The notes under the pieces were generated by a model. That model ran no database searches, was not told the origin of the DNA, and saw only the letters and a list, made by a program, of their open reading frames with translations. The position numbers and the translations under genes were made by a program. Positions 38,184 through 47,240 of a DNA stretch of 63,073 nucleotides are shown here, piece after piece. The number at the start of each line of letters is the position of its first letter. Position 1 is the first letter of the stretch. The DNA comes from an uncultured Saprospiraceae bacterium (GTDB lineage Bacteria; Bacteroidota; Bacteroidia; Chitinophagales; Saprospiraceae), in NCBI GenBank assembly GCA_938015595.1, contig CALLPI010000024.1, forward strand, positions 1 through 63,073. Reading direction: 5' to 3'.

Positions 38184-39084
38184 TTGGCGGGGCGTAGGCG
38201 TGGCGCTCGTCACCCCATTCCGTCAGCACAAGGTGGACTGGCCCGCGCTGGCTGGCCTCATTGAGCACGTCCTGCAAGGTGGAGCCAGCTTTGTGGTGTG
38301 CCTGGGCACCACAGGTGAGGCCATTACGCTAAGCCCGGAAGAAACTTCGGAAGTATTGCAATTTACTGTAGCCAAAGTGGCTGGTCGCGTGCCAGTGATA
38401 GCCGGCTTTTTTGGCGACAACTACACCGAGCGCCTGACCTCAAAGCTAAAACACTACGACCTCAGCGGGGTGGACGCCGTCATGTCTAGCAGCCCCTCCT
38501 ACAACAAGCCAACCCAAGAGGGTATCTACCGGCACTACATGGCCGTAGCTGACGCTTCGCCACTGCCGGTGATCATCTACAACGTGCCCAGCCGAACGGC
38601 CTCTCTGATACAGGCCGATACTATCGTTCGCCTAGCACACAGCCACTCTCGGTTTTTGGGGGTGAAGGACGCCTCCGGCGACGTAAGCCAAGCCATGAGA
38701 ATTCTCAAAGAACGACCAGAAGGATTTCTGCTGTGGTCGGGCGACGACGTACTCACACTGCCGCTCATTGCTTGCGGGGCAGATGGTGCTATCTCAGTCA
38801 TTGCCAATGCCTTTCCGGCGGAATTTTGCGGCATGGTTCGCGCCTGCATTCAGAATGACTGGGCGAGGGCGCGGCACCTCAACGATTTGTTGTTGGATAT
38901 TCATCCGTATTTGTATGCCGAAGGCAACCCTGCTGGTGTGAAAGCTGTTCTGCAAGTGCTGGGATGGTGTAGCCGCGAGGTGAGGCTTCCGTTGACGCCA
39001 GCCACGCCTGAGTTGGTGGGCAAAATCGAAGCCGCTCTGGCGCAACTTCCGGCGCTGCAAGCATCTGCATCGGTGAGCTTGTAG
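38170..39084 (+). CDS. dapA: 4-hydroxy-tetrahydrodipicolinate synthase
   Basis: Condenses pyruvate and aspartate semialdehyde, the first step of diaminopimelate and lysine synthesis. 304 residues, TIM barrel. Visible are GTTGEAITLS, YNVPSRT with the catalytic Tyr, and LGVKDASGD with the Schiff-base Lys. The start overlaps the DUF6913 gene. uvrB follows after 25 nt. Standard and intact. Confidence 0.95.
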   Translation: MKRLNWRGVGVALVTPFRQHKVDWPALAGLIEHVLQGGASFVVCLGTTGEAITLSPEETSEVLQFTVAKVAGRVPVIAGFFGDNYTERLTSKLKHYDLSGVDAVMSSSPSYNKPTQEGIYRHYMAVADASPLPVIIYNVPSRTASLIQADTIVRLAHSHSRFLGVKDASGDVSQAMRILKERPEGFLLWSGDDVLTLPLIACGADGAISVIANAFPAEFCGMVRACIQNDWARARHLNDLLLDIHPYLYAEGNPAGVKAVLQVLGWCSREVRLPLTPATPELVGKIEAALAQLPALQASASVSL

Positions 39085-39109
39085 CGAGCTTTCTATATTC
39101 GACTTTGGC

Positions 39110-41140
39110 ATGGACTTTCAACTTGTTTCTCCTTTCGTACCCACTGGCGACCAACCACAGGCAATTGCTCAGTTAACTGCGGGCATTCAGGCGGGTGAGC
39201 GCGCACAGGTGCTGCTGGGCGTTACTGGTTCGGGCAAGACCTTCACCATGGCCAACGTCATCGCCCGCGTCAATCGGCCTACGCTTGTGCTTACCCACAA
39301 CAAAACCCTCACGGCGCAACTGTACGGCGAGTTTCGGGAGTTTTTCCCGCATAATGCAGTAGAGTATTTCGTGTCTTACTACGATTACTACCAACCTGAA
39401 GCCTACATTTCTGCGACGGATACTTTCATTGAGAAAGACCTGGCCATCAACGAAGAAGTGGACAAACTGCGCCTGCGGGCTACCTCTTCCCTGCTCTCCG
39501 GTCGGCGCGACATCATCATCGTGGCCTCGGTATCTTGCATCTATGGCATGGGCAATCCAGAGGACTACAAGTCGGGCATCATCCGCATACATCAAGGGCA
39601 AGCCCTTTCGCGTAACAGTTTTTTACATCGCCTGGTGGACAGCCTCTATTCCCGTACCGAAACTGACTTCCGAAGAGCTACCTTCAGGGTACGCGGCGAC
39701 ACTGTGGACATCAACCTCCCATACGTGGAGTACGGCTACCGCATCACTTTCTACGGCGACGTCATTGAAACTATTGAAATCATTGAGGTTGAAAGCGGCA
39801 AGCGTATTGAAGCTATGGAAAATGCTGCTATTTTTCCGGCCAACCTATACGTAGCGCCCAAAGAACGCCTCCAACAGATTATTCGCGAAATTGAAGACGA
39901 ACTGTACGAACAGGAAAAATACTTTGAGCGCGAGCGCAAATTTCTGGAAGCCAAACGCATACGCGAACGCACCACCTTTGACTTGGAAATGATCAAGGAA
40001 CTGGGTTATTGTAGCGGCGTAGAAAATTACTCGCGTTTTTTTGATGGTCGGCGGGAGGGTACGCGCCCCTTTTGCCTACTGGACTACTTCCCCGAAGACT
40101 ACCTCATGATCATTGATGAAAGCCACGTGACCGTACCCCAGGTGCGCGGCATGTACGGTGGCGACCGCGCGCGTAAGCTCAGCCTGGTCAATTATGGCTT
40201 CCGCTTGCCCAGTGCCATGGACAACCGCCCGCTCAACTTCTCTGAGTTTGAAGAACTCATCCACCAAGTCATTTTTGTGAGCGCTACCCCCGGCGACTAC
40301 GAGCTGGAGCAAACTGGTGGCGTATTTGTAGAACAACTCATCCGGCCTACTGGCTTGTTGGATCCGCCCATTGAAGTGCGCCCCAGCATTAACCAGATAG
40401 ACGACTTACTGGAAGAAGTCAGCGAACGCATCAAACGCCAGGAGCGTGTGCTCGTCACTACGCTCACCAAGCGCATGGCCGAGGAACTCAGCAAATACCT
40501 GAGTAAACTTGGCATCAAGGTGAGCTACATTCACTCCGAGGTGGACACTATGGAGCGCGTAGAAATCCTTCGCAATCTGCGCCTGGGCGAGTTTGATGTG
40601 CTGGTGGGCGTCAACCTGCTCCGCGAAGGGCTTGACCTGCCGGAGGTTTCACTGGTAGCTATACTGGATGCCGACAAGGAGGGCTTCCTGCGCAACGAGC
40701 GCTCGCTGACCCAAACGGCGGGCCGCGCAGCCCGTAATGTCAATGGATTGGTTATCTTCTATGCCGATCAGATCACCGAATCCATGCAAAAAACCATTGA
40801 TGAGACCAACCGCCGGCGTTCTATCCAAATGGCCTACAACGAGGCCCATGGTATTGTACCCCAAACGGCGCGAAAAAGTTCGGAAGACATCCTCAGCCAA
40901 AAATCCATCCTCGACATCAGAAGTGCTAAACCTCAGCCCAAACCCTACGTAGAGTCGGAGCAGCCCAGTATTGCCGCCGACCCGCTGATCAGCTACCTGA
41001 CCCGCGACCAGATAGAGGAACTCATCCTGCAAACCGAAAAGAAGATGAAACAAGCTGCCAAAGAACTCGACTTCGTATCGGCAGCCATGTACCGAGATGA
41101 GCTGTTTGAGCTGAAGGCCAGGCTGAACAAAACGGCCTGA
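39110..41140 (+). CDS. uvrB: UvrABC system protein B (excinuclease subunit B)
   Basis: Damage-verification helicase of nucleotide excision repair. 676 residues, normal length. P-loop GVTGSGKT (about 40-47), the beta-hairpin YYDYYQPEAYI, LIDESHVT-like Walker B (MIIDESHVTVPQ), the helicase block GVNLLREGLDLPEVSLVAILDADKEGFLR (read in parts), and a C-terminal UVR motif (LEKKMKQAAKELDF-like helix pair, about 640-676) for UvrC binding. It probably belongs to the hemD-to-uvrB run. Repeat copy E lies about 260 bp downstream. Confidence 0.97.
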   Translation: MDFQLVSPFVPTGDQPQAIAQLTAGIQAGERAQVLLGVTGSGKTFTMANVIARVNRPTLVLTHNKTLTAQLYGEFREFFPHNAVEYFVSYYDYYQPEAYISATDTFIEKDLAINEEVDKLRLRATSSLLSGRRDIIIVASVSCIYGMGNPEDYKSGIIRIHQGQALSRNSFLHRLVDSLYSRTETDFRRATFRVRGDTVDINLPYVEYGYRITFYGDVIETIEIIEVESGKRIEAMENAAIFPANLYVAPKERLQQIIREIEDELYEQEKYFERERKFLEAKRIRERTTFDLEMIKELGYCSGVENYSRFFDGRREGTRPFCLLDYFPEDYLMIIDESHVTVPQVRGMYGGDRARKLSLVNYGFRLPSAMDNRPLNFSEFEELIHQVIFVSATPGDYELEQTGGVFVEQLIRPTGLLDPPIEVRPSINQIDDLLEEVSERIKRQERVLVTTLTKRMAEELSKYLSKLGIKVSYIHSEVDTMERVEILRNLRLGEFDVLVGVNLLREGLDLPEVSLVAILDADKEGFLRNERSLTQTAGRAARNVNGLVIFYADQITESMQKTIDETNRRRSIQMAYNEAHGIVPQTARKSSEDILSQKSILDIRSAKPQPKPYVESEQPSIAADPLISYLTRDQIEELILQTEKKMKQAAKELDFVSAAMYRDELFELKARLNKTA

Positions 41141-41401
41141 TGCACTTGTGCGGGTATTTTGCTGTGGTTTGTCGTCCGCCCAACTCTGCAACCCAAGTAA
41201 GTTGGAATACTCGAAAAAATGAAGGATATCGCCTGGAGCAAGAGGCAGAAGCAGGGCGCACCCACCACACTTATACCTGACACACCCTGTGCTAGTACAG
41301 GATGGCTATTCTACGGCCTTTCTTAGAGTAGGTACAGGCTGCAAGAGTAGGCTGGCTCGGGCGATGAGGCGTGCTCATTTTCAGCGCGTTGTTTTTAGCT
41401 A

Positions 41402-41469
41402 TATGGAGCAACGCCAAGTTTTGTGCATGATTTGCGGATGTTGCGTACAAAACTTGGCGAGTCGAAGTA
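41402..41469 (-). repeat. 68-bp dispersed hairpin repeat, copy E (reverse orientation)
   Basis: Reverse orientation: GGAGCAACGCC flank and arm start, arm GCCAAGTTTTGTGC, loop, arm GTACAAAACTTGGC, then GAGTCGAAGTA. It lies 51 bp upstream of the M28 peptidase start, and the 260 bp before it (41141-41401) hold nothing recognisable. Confidence 0.9.
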
Positions 41470-41519
41470 TAGTTCTGCAAATTCTGGTATTATTGTGCCT
41501 GATTTCAACTGCGTTGCAC

Positions 41520-42908
41520 ATGAAGGCTATCCTTTTGTTGGTCTATTTGACTTGGAGTGTCCTCTTATCGGCTCAACAACTAGATGTAGATGCCGATGCG
41601 TTGTTCATCCGAAAAATTCACCAACAGGCGCTCTCTGACGGGCGCTGTTACCAGTGGCTGAGCGACTTGTGCCGCGTGGCACCCGGGCGCCTGGCTGGTT
41701 CGCCAGCTGCTGCTGCTGCAGTGGACTACACCCGCTTTGTGTTGGATACCTTGAAGCTTGATTCCGTATGGCTACAGCCCTGTACAGTATCCCATTGGGT
41801 ACGCGGGGACAAGGAACAGGCGCGCATTGTAAATTCCCGTAAGATGGGCAGCGTGGATATGCGTGCACTAGCGCTGGGCAATTCGGTGGGCACAGGCCCA
41901 GGTGGCCTCACTGCTGAAGTGGTGGAAGTACACAGCTTGGATGCCGTGGATAGCCTGGGGCGCAAGGGCGTGGAGGGCAAAATTGTGTTTTTCAATCGCC
42001 CAATGGATCCAGCTATTGTCAACACCTTTGCTGCATATGGGGGCGCGGTGGACCAGCGCGGTGCAGGAGCTGCCCGCGCAGGCAAGTACGGTGCTGTGGG
42101 GGTGTTGGTGCGCTCCATGACCCAGGCCATTGACACTGTGCCCCACACTGGTGCCATGAGCTACGCCCCTGGCGTCAAGCCCATACCGGCTATGGCCATC
42201 AGCACCGCTGATGCCGAACTGCTCAGCGCCTTGCTGAGCGAGGAGCCTGTGCGCGTGTTTATGCGCTCCACTTGCACCATGCTACCTGACCAGATTACCC
42301 ACAATGTTATTGGCGAAATACGCGGTAGCGAGCACCCCGATGAAATTATTTTGGTAGGGGGCCATCTCGACTCGTGGGACGTAGGGGGTGGTGCTCATGA
42401 CGATGGTGCCGGATGCGTGCATGCCATGGACGTACTGCGCATTCTCAAGCAAGTGGGCTACCGCCCCAAGCGTACCATCCGCTGTGTGTTGTTTGCCAAC
42501 GAGGAGAATGGCCTGGCAGGTGGTCGCACCTATGCCCGTATCTCCAACGAAAATAAGGAATACCACTTGGCGGCTATCGAATCTGACCGCGGAGGTTTCA
42601 CACCCCGCGGCTTCAATGCCGAGGCGGATGAGTCTGTATTCACAGAAAAATTCAGAAAGTTGAGCACCTGGTTGCCCTTGCTGGAGCCATACGGCTTGTA
42701 CCTGCGCAAAGGCGGCTCAGGAGCCGACATCAGCCCCCTGCGCAGCCAAAAGGGCCTGCTTGTCGGATTTGAGCCCGATACTCAGCGCTATTTTGACTTT
42801 CACCACACTCGCAACGATAATATTGACGCTGTAAACAAGCGCGAACTGGAGCTCGGCGCCGCCGCCATAGCCACGCTGGTCTATCTGATTGACAAATACG
42901 GCTTATAG
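41520..42908 (+). CDS. Secreted M28 family zinc aminopeptidase
   Basis: A co-catalytic zinc exopeptidase exported to the periplasm or outside, 462 residues. ATG 41520 starts a signal peptide (MKAILLLVYLTWSVLLSAQ); the open frame upstream runs through repeat copy E and is not credible. A PA-domain-like insert (about 120-250) is followed by the M28 core with the metal ligands His in GGHLDSWD, Asp in AHDDGAG, Glu pair in NEENGLAG, Asp in ESDRGG and His in FHHTRND. The stop lies inside the 3' end of the convergent nadB gene (6-nt overlap). It resembles Bacteroidota carboxypeptidase Q-type enzymes. Confidence 0.93.
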   Translation: MKAILLLVYLTWSVLLSAQQLDVDADALFIRKIHQQALSDGRCYQWLSDLCRVAPGRLAGSPAAAAAVDYTRFVLDTLKLDSVWLQPCTVSHWVRGDKEQARIVNSRKMGSVDMRALALGNSVGTGPGGLTAEVVEVHSLDAVDSLGRKGVEGKIVFFNRPMDPAIVNTFAAYGGAVDQRGAGAARAGKYGAVGVLVRSMTQAIDTVPHTGAMSYAPGVKPIPAMAISTADAELLSALLSEEPVRVFMRSTCTMLPDQITHNVIGEIRGSEHPDEIILVGGHLDSWDVGGGAHDDGAGCVHAMDVLRILKQVGYRPKRTIRCVLFANEENGLAGGRTYARISNENKEYHLAAIESDRGGFTPRGFNAEADESVFTEKFRKLSTWLPLLEPYGLYLRKGGSGADISPLRSQKGLLVGFEPDTQRYFDFHHTRNDNIDAVNKRELELGAAAIATLVYLIDKYGL

Positions 42909-44507
42909 CAACGTAGTTTGTACAAAATCCTGTTTGTTTGGAAAATCAGTATTGTAATGTAAGCCCCTACTCTCGCGGCGCATGGAGGCTGAGCGCGTAA
43001 TGAGATATGCAATGGTGATGAGATTGCGCAGCTCGCACAACTGCGGCGAAATGGTAGTAGTATTGTAAATTTCCTCCGTTTCGCGGTACAGCAGTTCTAA
43101 GCGGTCCATGGCACGCTTGAGGCGTATATTGCTGCGCACGATGCCTACATAGCTGCTCATGATCTCTTTGAGTTCTTTAGCACTTTGGGTGATGAGTACC
43201 ATCTCCTTAGGGTCAGTAGTGCCGCTGGCGTTCCAGTTGGGTATGCCAGTTTTCCAAGTGACCCCGTCAATTTGAGCTACAATATCTGCTGCTGCCCGAT
43301 AGCCAAAAACCAGCGCCTCAAGTAAGGAATTGGAAGCCAGGCGATTGGCACCATGCAGACCAGAGGAGGTGCACTCCCCTACAGCATATAGGTGCCGGAT
43401 ATTGGTGCGCGCCTGGACGTCGGTGCGGATACCTCCGCATAGGTAATGGCAGGCTGGCACCACGGGAATCATGTCCTGCATAGGGTCAACGCCAATACTG
43501 AGGCACTTGTCGTAGATGGTGGGGAAGTGCGCGATGAAGGCGTCTTTGTCCAGGTGGCGGCAATCGAGAAACATACATTCCTCGCCGCGCTGCTTCATTT
43601 CGCTGTCAATGGCGCGCGCTACAATGTCGCGCGGTGCTAGGGACTCACGCAGGTCGTATCTGTGCATGAATGACTCCCCTTCGCGGGTTTTGAGGATGCC
43701 GCCAAAGCCGCGCACAGCCTCCGACACCAGAAACGCCGGGTTTTCGCCAGCGGGATTGTAGAGTGCCGTAGGGTGAAATTGGACAAATTCCATGTTTTCT
43801 ACCCAGCCCTTGGCGCGATATACCATAGCGATGCCATCACCAGTGGCAATGACAGGGTTAGTAGTATTTCGATACACCTGCCCGGCGCCACCAGTAGTTA
43901 CTACTGTTGTACGGGCCAGGAAGGCTTCAATCTCGTTGGTGCGCTTGTTGAGGGCATACACGCCGTAGCACTCAATGCCGGGTGTGAGCCGCGTGATGAC
44001 GTAGCCAAGGTGGTGCTGAGTGATGATGTCAATAGCAAAGTAGTGCTCCAGTATTTCGATATTTTTAAACTCATTAGCCTTGGCCATGAGAGCGCGTTGT
44101 ATCTCCCAGCCAGTGATGTCTTTGTAGTGTAGAATGCGATTTTCGGAGTGCCCTCCCTCGCGGCCCAGGTCGTAGTCGGTCTCGGCATGGCTTTTGTCAA
44201 AGCGCGTACCCCAGTCAATGATCTCGCGCACGCGCTGGGGGCCTTCCGTTACTACGATGCGCACGGCGTTGAGATCGCAGAGACCGTCACCAGCATCCAG
44301 GGTATCTCTTATGTGCTTTTCAAAGGAGTCTGCACTTTCATTCCACACGGCCGCTACGCCACCTTGCGCATAGCGGGTGTTGCTTTCGTTGCTTACGGTC
44401 TTGGTCAGCACAGTGATGAGAAGTTCTGGTCTTTGCGAGGCAATGTGAATAGCCGTGCTCAGCCCCCCGATGCCCGAGCCAATGATGAGTACGTCAGTCT
44501 GATTCAT
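42903..44507 (-). CDS. nadB: L-aspartate oxidase (NadB)
   Basis: Oxidises aspartate to iminoaspartate with FAD for quinolinate and NAD synthesis. 534 residues: N-terminal FAD motif DVLIIGSGIGGLSTAIHIA, the RYAQGGVAAVW block, catalytic-site GHSENRILHYKD, FVQFHPTAL, and the CTSSGLHGANRLASNSLLE block, then a C-terminal helical bundle. Length and order fit NadB rather than succinate dehydrogenase subunit A. No nadA or nadC adjacent. The promoter lies in the 177 bp shared with the divergent usp gene. Confidence 0.95.
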   Translation of the reverse strand: MNQTDVLIIGSGIGGLSTAIHIASQRPELLITVLTKTVSNESNTRYAQGGVAAVWNESADSFEKHIRDTLDAGDGLCDLNAVRIVVTEGPQRVREIIDWGTRFDKSHAETDYDLGREGGHSENRILHYKDITGWEIQRALMAKANEFKNIEILEHYFAIDIITQHHLGYVITRLTPGIECYGVYALNKRTNEIEAFLARTTVVTTGGAGQVYRNTTNPVIATGDGIAMVYRAKGWVENMEFVQFHPTALYNPAGENPAFLVSEAVRGFGGILKTREGESFMHRYDLRESLAPRDIVARAIDSEMKQRGEECMFLDCRHLDKDAFIAHFPTIYDKCLSIGVDPMQDMIPVVPACHYLCGGIRTDVQARTNIRHLYAVGECTSSGLHGANRLASNSLLEALVFGYRAAADIVAQIDGVTWKTGIPNWNASGTTDPKEMVLITQSAKELKEIMSSYVGIVRSNIRLKRAMDRLELLYRETEEIYNTTTISPQLCELRNLITIAYLITRSASMRRESRGLHYNTDFPNKQDFVQTTLL

Positions 44508-44652
44508 GGTTAATCCTGCTGCAACTTTTTATTCGGCAAAACTAACAAAAGCGCGAAGGGCAGGTTGTAAAAAAGTACGTCTGACAAAAATCAAACGCGG
44601 GTTTGACCGTCGTCATTTCTGCTCAAATGACCTGGGCTTATTTTTGAAGTGT

Positions 44653-44675
44653 TACATTGCTACTGCGCACAAAAC
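44653..44675 (-). repeat. Possible degenerate half of the dispersed hairpin repeat
   Basis: GCGCACAAAACTAGGCGACT resembles one arm and flank of copies A-E (GCGCACAAAACCTGGCGAGT in copy A, read on the minus strand), with about three mismatches. The second arm is absent. It ends 10 nt before the start codon of the universal stress protein gene. Confidence 0.3.
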
Positions 44676-44684
44676 TAGGCGACT

Positions 44685-45587
44685 ATGACAAGTGCACTCC
44701 ATCTTAAGCAAATACTGATAGCGTTAGGACTTGACGACGCCGACGAAGCACTCCTGCGTTTTACGCATATGCTGGCTGCACCGCTGGGCATCGAAAATGT
44801 ACACGCCCTGCACGTGTTGCCCAGCTTTGACTTACTCAACGCGCTTCTGGAACGGGAAGCAGACGCTATGCTCTCTAGTTTTGACCTGGAAGCCCAAACG
44901 CTCAGTCAATTAAAGCAAGTAATGGATGCGCACTTTGGTACCCAGCACAACCTAAAAAATAACGTGCATGTACGCAGAGGCGACCCCCTGCAGGAGATTA
45001 TTACCTTTGGCCAGACGATGCCCACTGACCTTCTGGCAATTGGCAAGCACAGCGGAGGTAGTGCTCGGGGTGTCCTCTCCGGCAACCTCATTCGCAAGGC
45101 CAAGAGCCACACCCTGGTAGTGCCAGATCATGCTCAACCTCGCCTGGCTCGCCTATTTATACCAGTAGACTTCTCCCGAAGCTCTATCCAAGCCTTGCAA
45201 GTAGCTGCTGCCCTGCGGCAGGCTTGGTCTCCAGCGCTGGAGGTAACCCTTGCACACGTGTATGACTTGCCCAGTATCATGGCCTATCGCATACGCAAAA
45301 CCCAGGAAGAACTCCACGCTATACTGAAAGAAGACCGCCTGGCTGCCCTCGGCGACTTCCTTCAACAATATGCGCCCGCACTGCAAGGTCAGTGTAACTG
45401 CATGGCGTTGAGCAACGATCAATATAGTATAGCAGAAGTCATCCTCGATGCAGCCCACCGCCAGGAAGCCGACCTCATCATCATGGGCGCCAGAGGCCAC
45501 TCCAAGGTAGAACTACTGCTCATGGGCAGCGTCACCGAGAGCTTGTTGCAAATGAATGACGCCATACCCCTCTGGATTGTAAAATAA
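44685..45587 (+). CDS. Universal stress protein with two tandem UspA domains
   Basis: A cytoplasmic stress protein of 300 residues. Two UspA domains: about 1-150 and 155-300. The second has the ATP-binding signature MGARGHSKVELLLMGSVTESLL (G-x2-G-x9-G-S/T), so it should bind ATP; in the first the equivalent reads IGKHSGGSARGVLSGNLIRKA and is degraded. The domain pair is common in Bacteroidota. A rho-independent terminator follows the gene. Confidence 0.92.
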   Translation: MTSALHLKQILIALGLDDADEALLRFTHMLAAPLGIENVHALHVLPSFDLLNALLEREADAMLSSFDLEAQTLSQLKQVMDAHFGTQHNLKNNVHVRRGDPLQEIITFGQTMPTDLLAIGKHSGGSARGVLSGNLIRKAKSHTLVVPDHAQPRLARLFIPVDFSRSSIQALQVAAALRQAWSPALEVTLAHVYDLPSIMAYRIRKTQEELHAILKEDRLAALGDFLQQYAPALQGQCNCMALSNDQYSIAEVILDAAHRQEADLIIMGARGHSKVELLLMGSVTESLLQMNDAIPLWIVK

Positions 45588-45608
45588 AGTGAGGTTAGTT
45601 TTTTTATG

Positions 45609-45645
45609 GACTGCCGACCTAGACTTCCGCATCGGCAGTCTTTTC
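45609..45645 (+). terminator. Rho-independent terminator after the usp gene
   Basis: A perfect 9-bp stem GACTGCCGA (45609-45617) / TCGGCAGTC (45632-45640), 14-nt loop, followed by TTTTCT. It lies 22 nt after the usp stop codon. Confidence 0.85.
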
Positions 45646-45673
45646 TCTCTGTTGTTGCGCAAAACTATAAACC

Positions 45674-46057
45674 ATGATCATCTCCGACCATAAAACCCTC
45701 CGTGAAATCAAGGAGGAATTTCATCGGTACCTGCCACACCTCAGGATTGAGTTTTATGCCATCCCGCACGACAGCGGCGAGGGGTCTTACTCCAAAGAAC
45801 TGCTAGACCCCGACCTCTGCATTGGCGAGGTACGTACCTTGCACCAGGAGGGAGACCTACCGGTAGATGTTGGCATGACCGTAGCCGAATTTGAGCAGGC
45901 CATGCGCAACAAATACGGACTTTTCGTGCAGGTGTTCCGAAAGTCGGGCAATCTTTGGATGCAAACTACTGCCACTGACCACTGGACACTGGGCGAACAA
46001 AACCGCAAAGGCGGCGCTTCAGAAGAAGCCTGGATGGAAAAAACTTCAAAAGAGTAG
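45674..46057 (+). CDS. Conserved Bacteroidota protein of unknown function
   Basis: A soluble protein of 127 residues. It shows a first half with TLREIKEEFHRYLPHLRIEFY, a middle block LCIGEVRTLHQEGDLPVD, and a well-conserved end block NKYGLFVQVFRKSGNLWMQTT...WTLGEQNRKG. The last block recurs in small Bacteroidota proteins of this size; no function is known. It has no signal peptide or membrane helix. The start ATG 45674 is 29 nt after the terminator poly-T. The following muramidase gene is 85 nt downstream on the same strand. Confidence 0.75.
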   Translation: MIISDHKTLREIKEEFHRYLPHLRIEFYAIPHDSGEGSYSKELLDPDLCIGEVRTLHQEGDLPVDVGMTVAEFEQAMRNKYGLFVQVFRKSGNLWMQTTATDHWTLGEQNRKGGASEEAWMEKTSKE

Positions 46058-46114
46058 CCTGTAGCATATATTTATGGCGTCGGAATTGCAGTAAATATCT
46101 ATCTTTCCCACTAT

Positions 46115-46132
46115 GTTTTGCACACCATAAAC
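46115..46132 (+). repeat. 18-bp leader motif, copy 1
   Basis: GTTTTGCACACCATAAAC, located 10 nt before the muramidase start. An identical 18-bp copy lies at 47166-47183 before the thioredoxin-like gene. A TATCTTTC box (46100-46107) lies 7 nt upstream, so the motif is probably in the 5' leader. Confidence 0.6.
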
Positions 46133-46142
46133 CGACGCTGCT

Positions 46143-47132
46143 ATGCTCAACCAGGTAGAAAACCCACAAATCCAGCAAATTCTAACCCTGCCTGCCGATT
46201 CGGATGCCGGCTGGCGCGGCGACCTGGAGCGCCTCCGCCGCGGCGATGTAAACCTGAGCCGTAAAACCATCGGCGAAAACTCCATTCGCGCCATTCAGCG
46301 CCTGCTCATTTTTCTGGGGTATTCCACAGCCTCCACGGGGGCGTTCAGTATTGATGGCGACTTTGGCCGAGGTACTAATCGCGCCGTAGCGCAGTTTCAG
46401 TTTGAACACGGGCTTAATCCTGCACTCAAACGACAACACCTCTGCTATCCTTGTACCTGGCAAACGGCGCGTTCTGCCATCAAAGCCGTGCCTGATGTGT
46501 TGCTAGATGTGCCCACACTGGAGAAGATGCTGGATAAAACGCTGGAGGCTATTGCCAACAACCAGGTCAACTGTGGTAGCTTTGACGCGGCCCTGTTTCA
46601 CCTCAACAGCTTACATCAGAACCGACTGCTCAATTGCCGCCAGATACTGGATCGCTACGGCGCCATGACGCAAGCCGCCATGACCCGCATCAGCAAAGAT
46701 CACAAGGTCAACATTCGCCCAGAGTGGATACTGACCATCATCCGCCAGGAAACCGGAGGTGTAGTGCGCCCGCGCTTTGAGCAGCACTTACTCTCGGCAG
46801 CCAATGCCAAAATGCCTCAGATGGACTTTGCCGAGTTGCGCTACCGCTCCATGAGCTTTGGCCTGGGGCAAATCCTGGGTTCTAATTATCGCATTGTGGG
46901 GGCGGCTTCTGCTCAGGCCATGTTTACCAGCCCACTGGAGGAGCAGGTGTTGTTTGTGGGGCGATTCCTGGCTCGCCATCGAGCCATGGCGCCAGTAGTG
47001 GCCAAGAGCAATCCAAGTTCTGCCGATTTCCACGTTGTTGGCAGGCACTACAATGGCCCAGCCTATGCCAAGCACCACTACCATGAGAGCATAGAGCGCT
47101 GGTTTAAGGAGTTTCGCAATCTGATGAAATGA
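46143..47132 (+). CDS. N-acetylmuramidase-domain protein with peptidoglycan-binding domain, no signal peptide
   Basis: A putative lysozyme-like hydrolase, 329 residues. The N-terminal part holds a PG_binding_1-like helical motif (IRAIQRLLIFLGY ... FSIDGDFGRGTNRAVAQFQ, about 40-85). The C-terminal N-acetylmuramidase (DUF3380) domain (about 190-329) has ILTIIRQETGG with the catalytic Glu, SFGLGQILGSNY, and VVGRHYNGPAYAKHHY. This layout is known from phage endolysins and a few bacterial effectors. No signal peptide or membrane helix is seen at the start, so export is unexplained. No phage genes are nearby. It could be released by lysis or delivered by a secretion system (inference). Confidence 0.85.
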   Translation: MLNQVENPQIQQILTLPADSDAGWRGDLERLRRGDVNLSRKTIGENSIRAIQRLLIFLGYSTASTGAFSIDGDFGRGTNRAVAQFQFEHGLNPALKRQHLCYPCTWQTARSAIKAVPDVLLDVPTLEKMLDKTLEAIANNQVNCGSFDAALFHLNSLHQNRLLNCRQILDRYGAMTQAAMTRISKDHKVNIRPEWILTIIRQETGGVVRPRFEQHLLSAANAKMPQMDFAELRYRSMSFGLGQILGSNYRIVGAASAQAMFTSPLEEQVLFVGRFLARHRAMAPVVAKSNPSSADFHVVGRHYNGPAYAKHHYHESIERWFKEFRNLMK

Positions 47133-47165
47133 AAGCGATGAGGTGTTAAACTTACCTTAAGGCAG

Positions 47166-47183
47166 GTTTTGCACACCATAAAC
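47166..47183 (+). repeat. 18-bp leader motif, copy 2
   Basis: Identical to the motif at 46115-46132. It lies 57 nt before the thioredoxin-like start and just after a TACCTTAA box. Confidence 0.6.
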
Positions 47184-47240
47184 TGCTTGGTGGAACTGTT
47201 TCCTGATTGTACTTTTACAATTCTTTTTTCCTCAACTACT

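Noticed and set aside
46143-47132. Prophage remnant around the muramidase
   Set aside because: No capsid, tail, integrase or holin genes nearby; all neighbours are chromosomal housekeeping genes.
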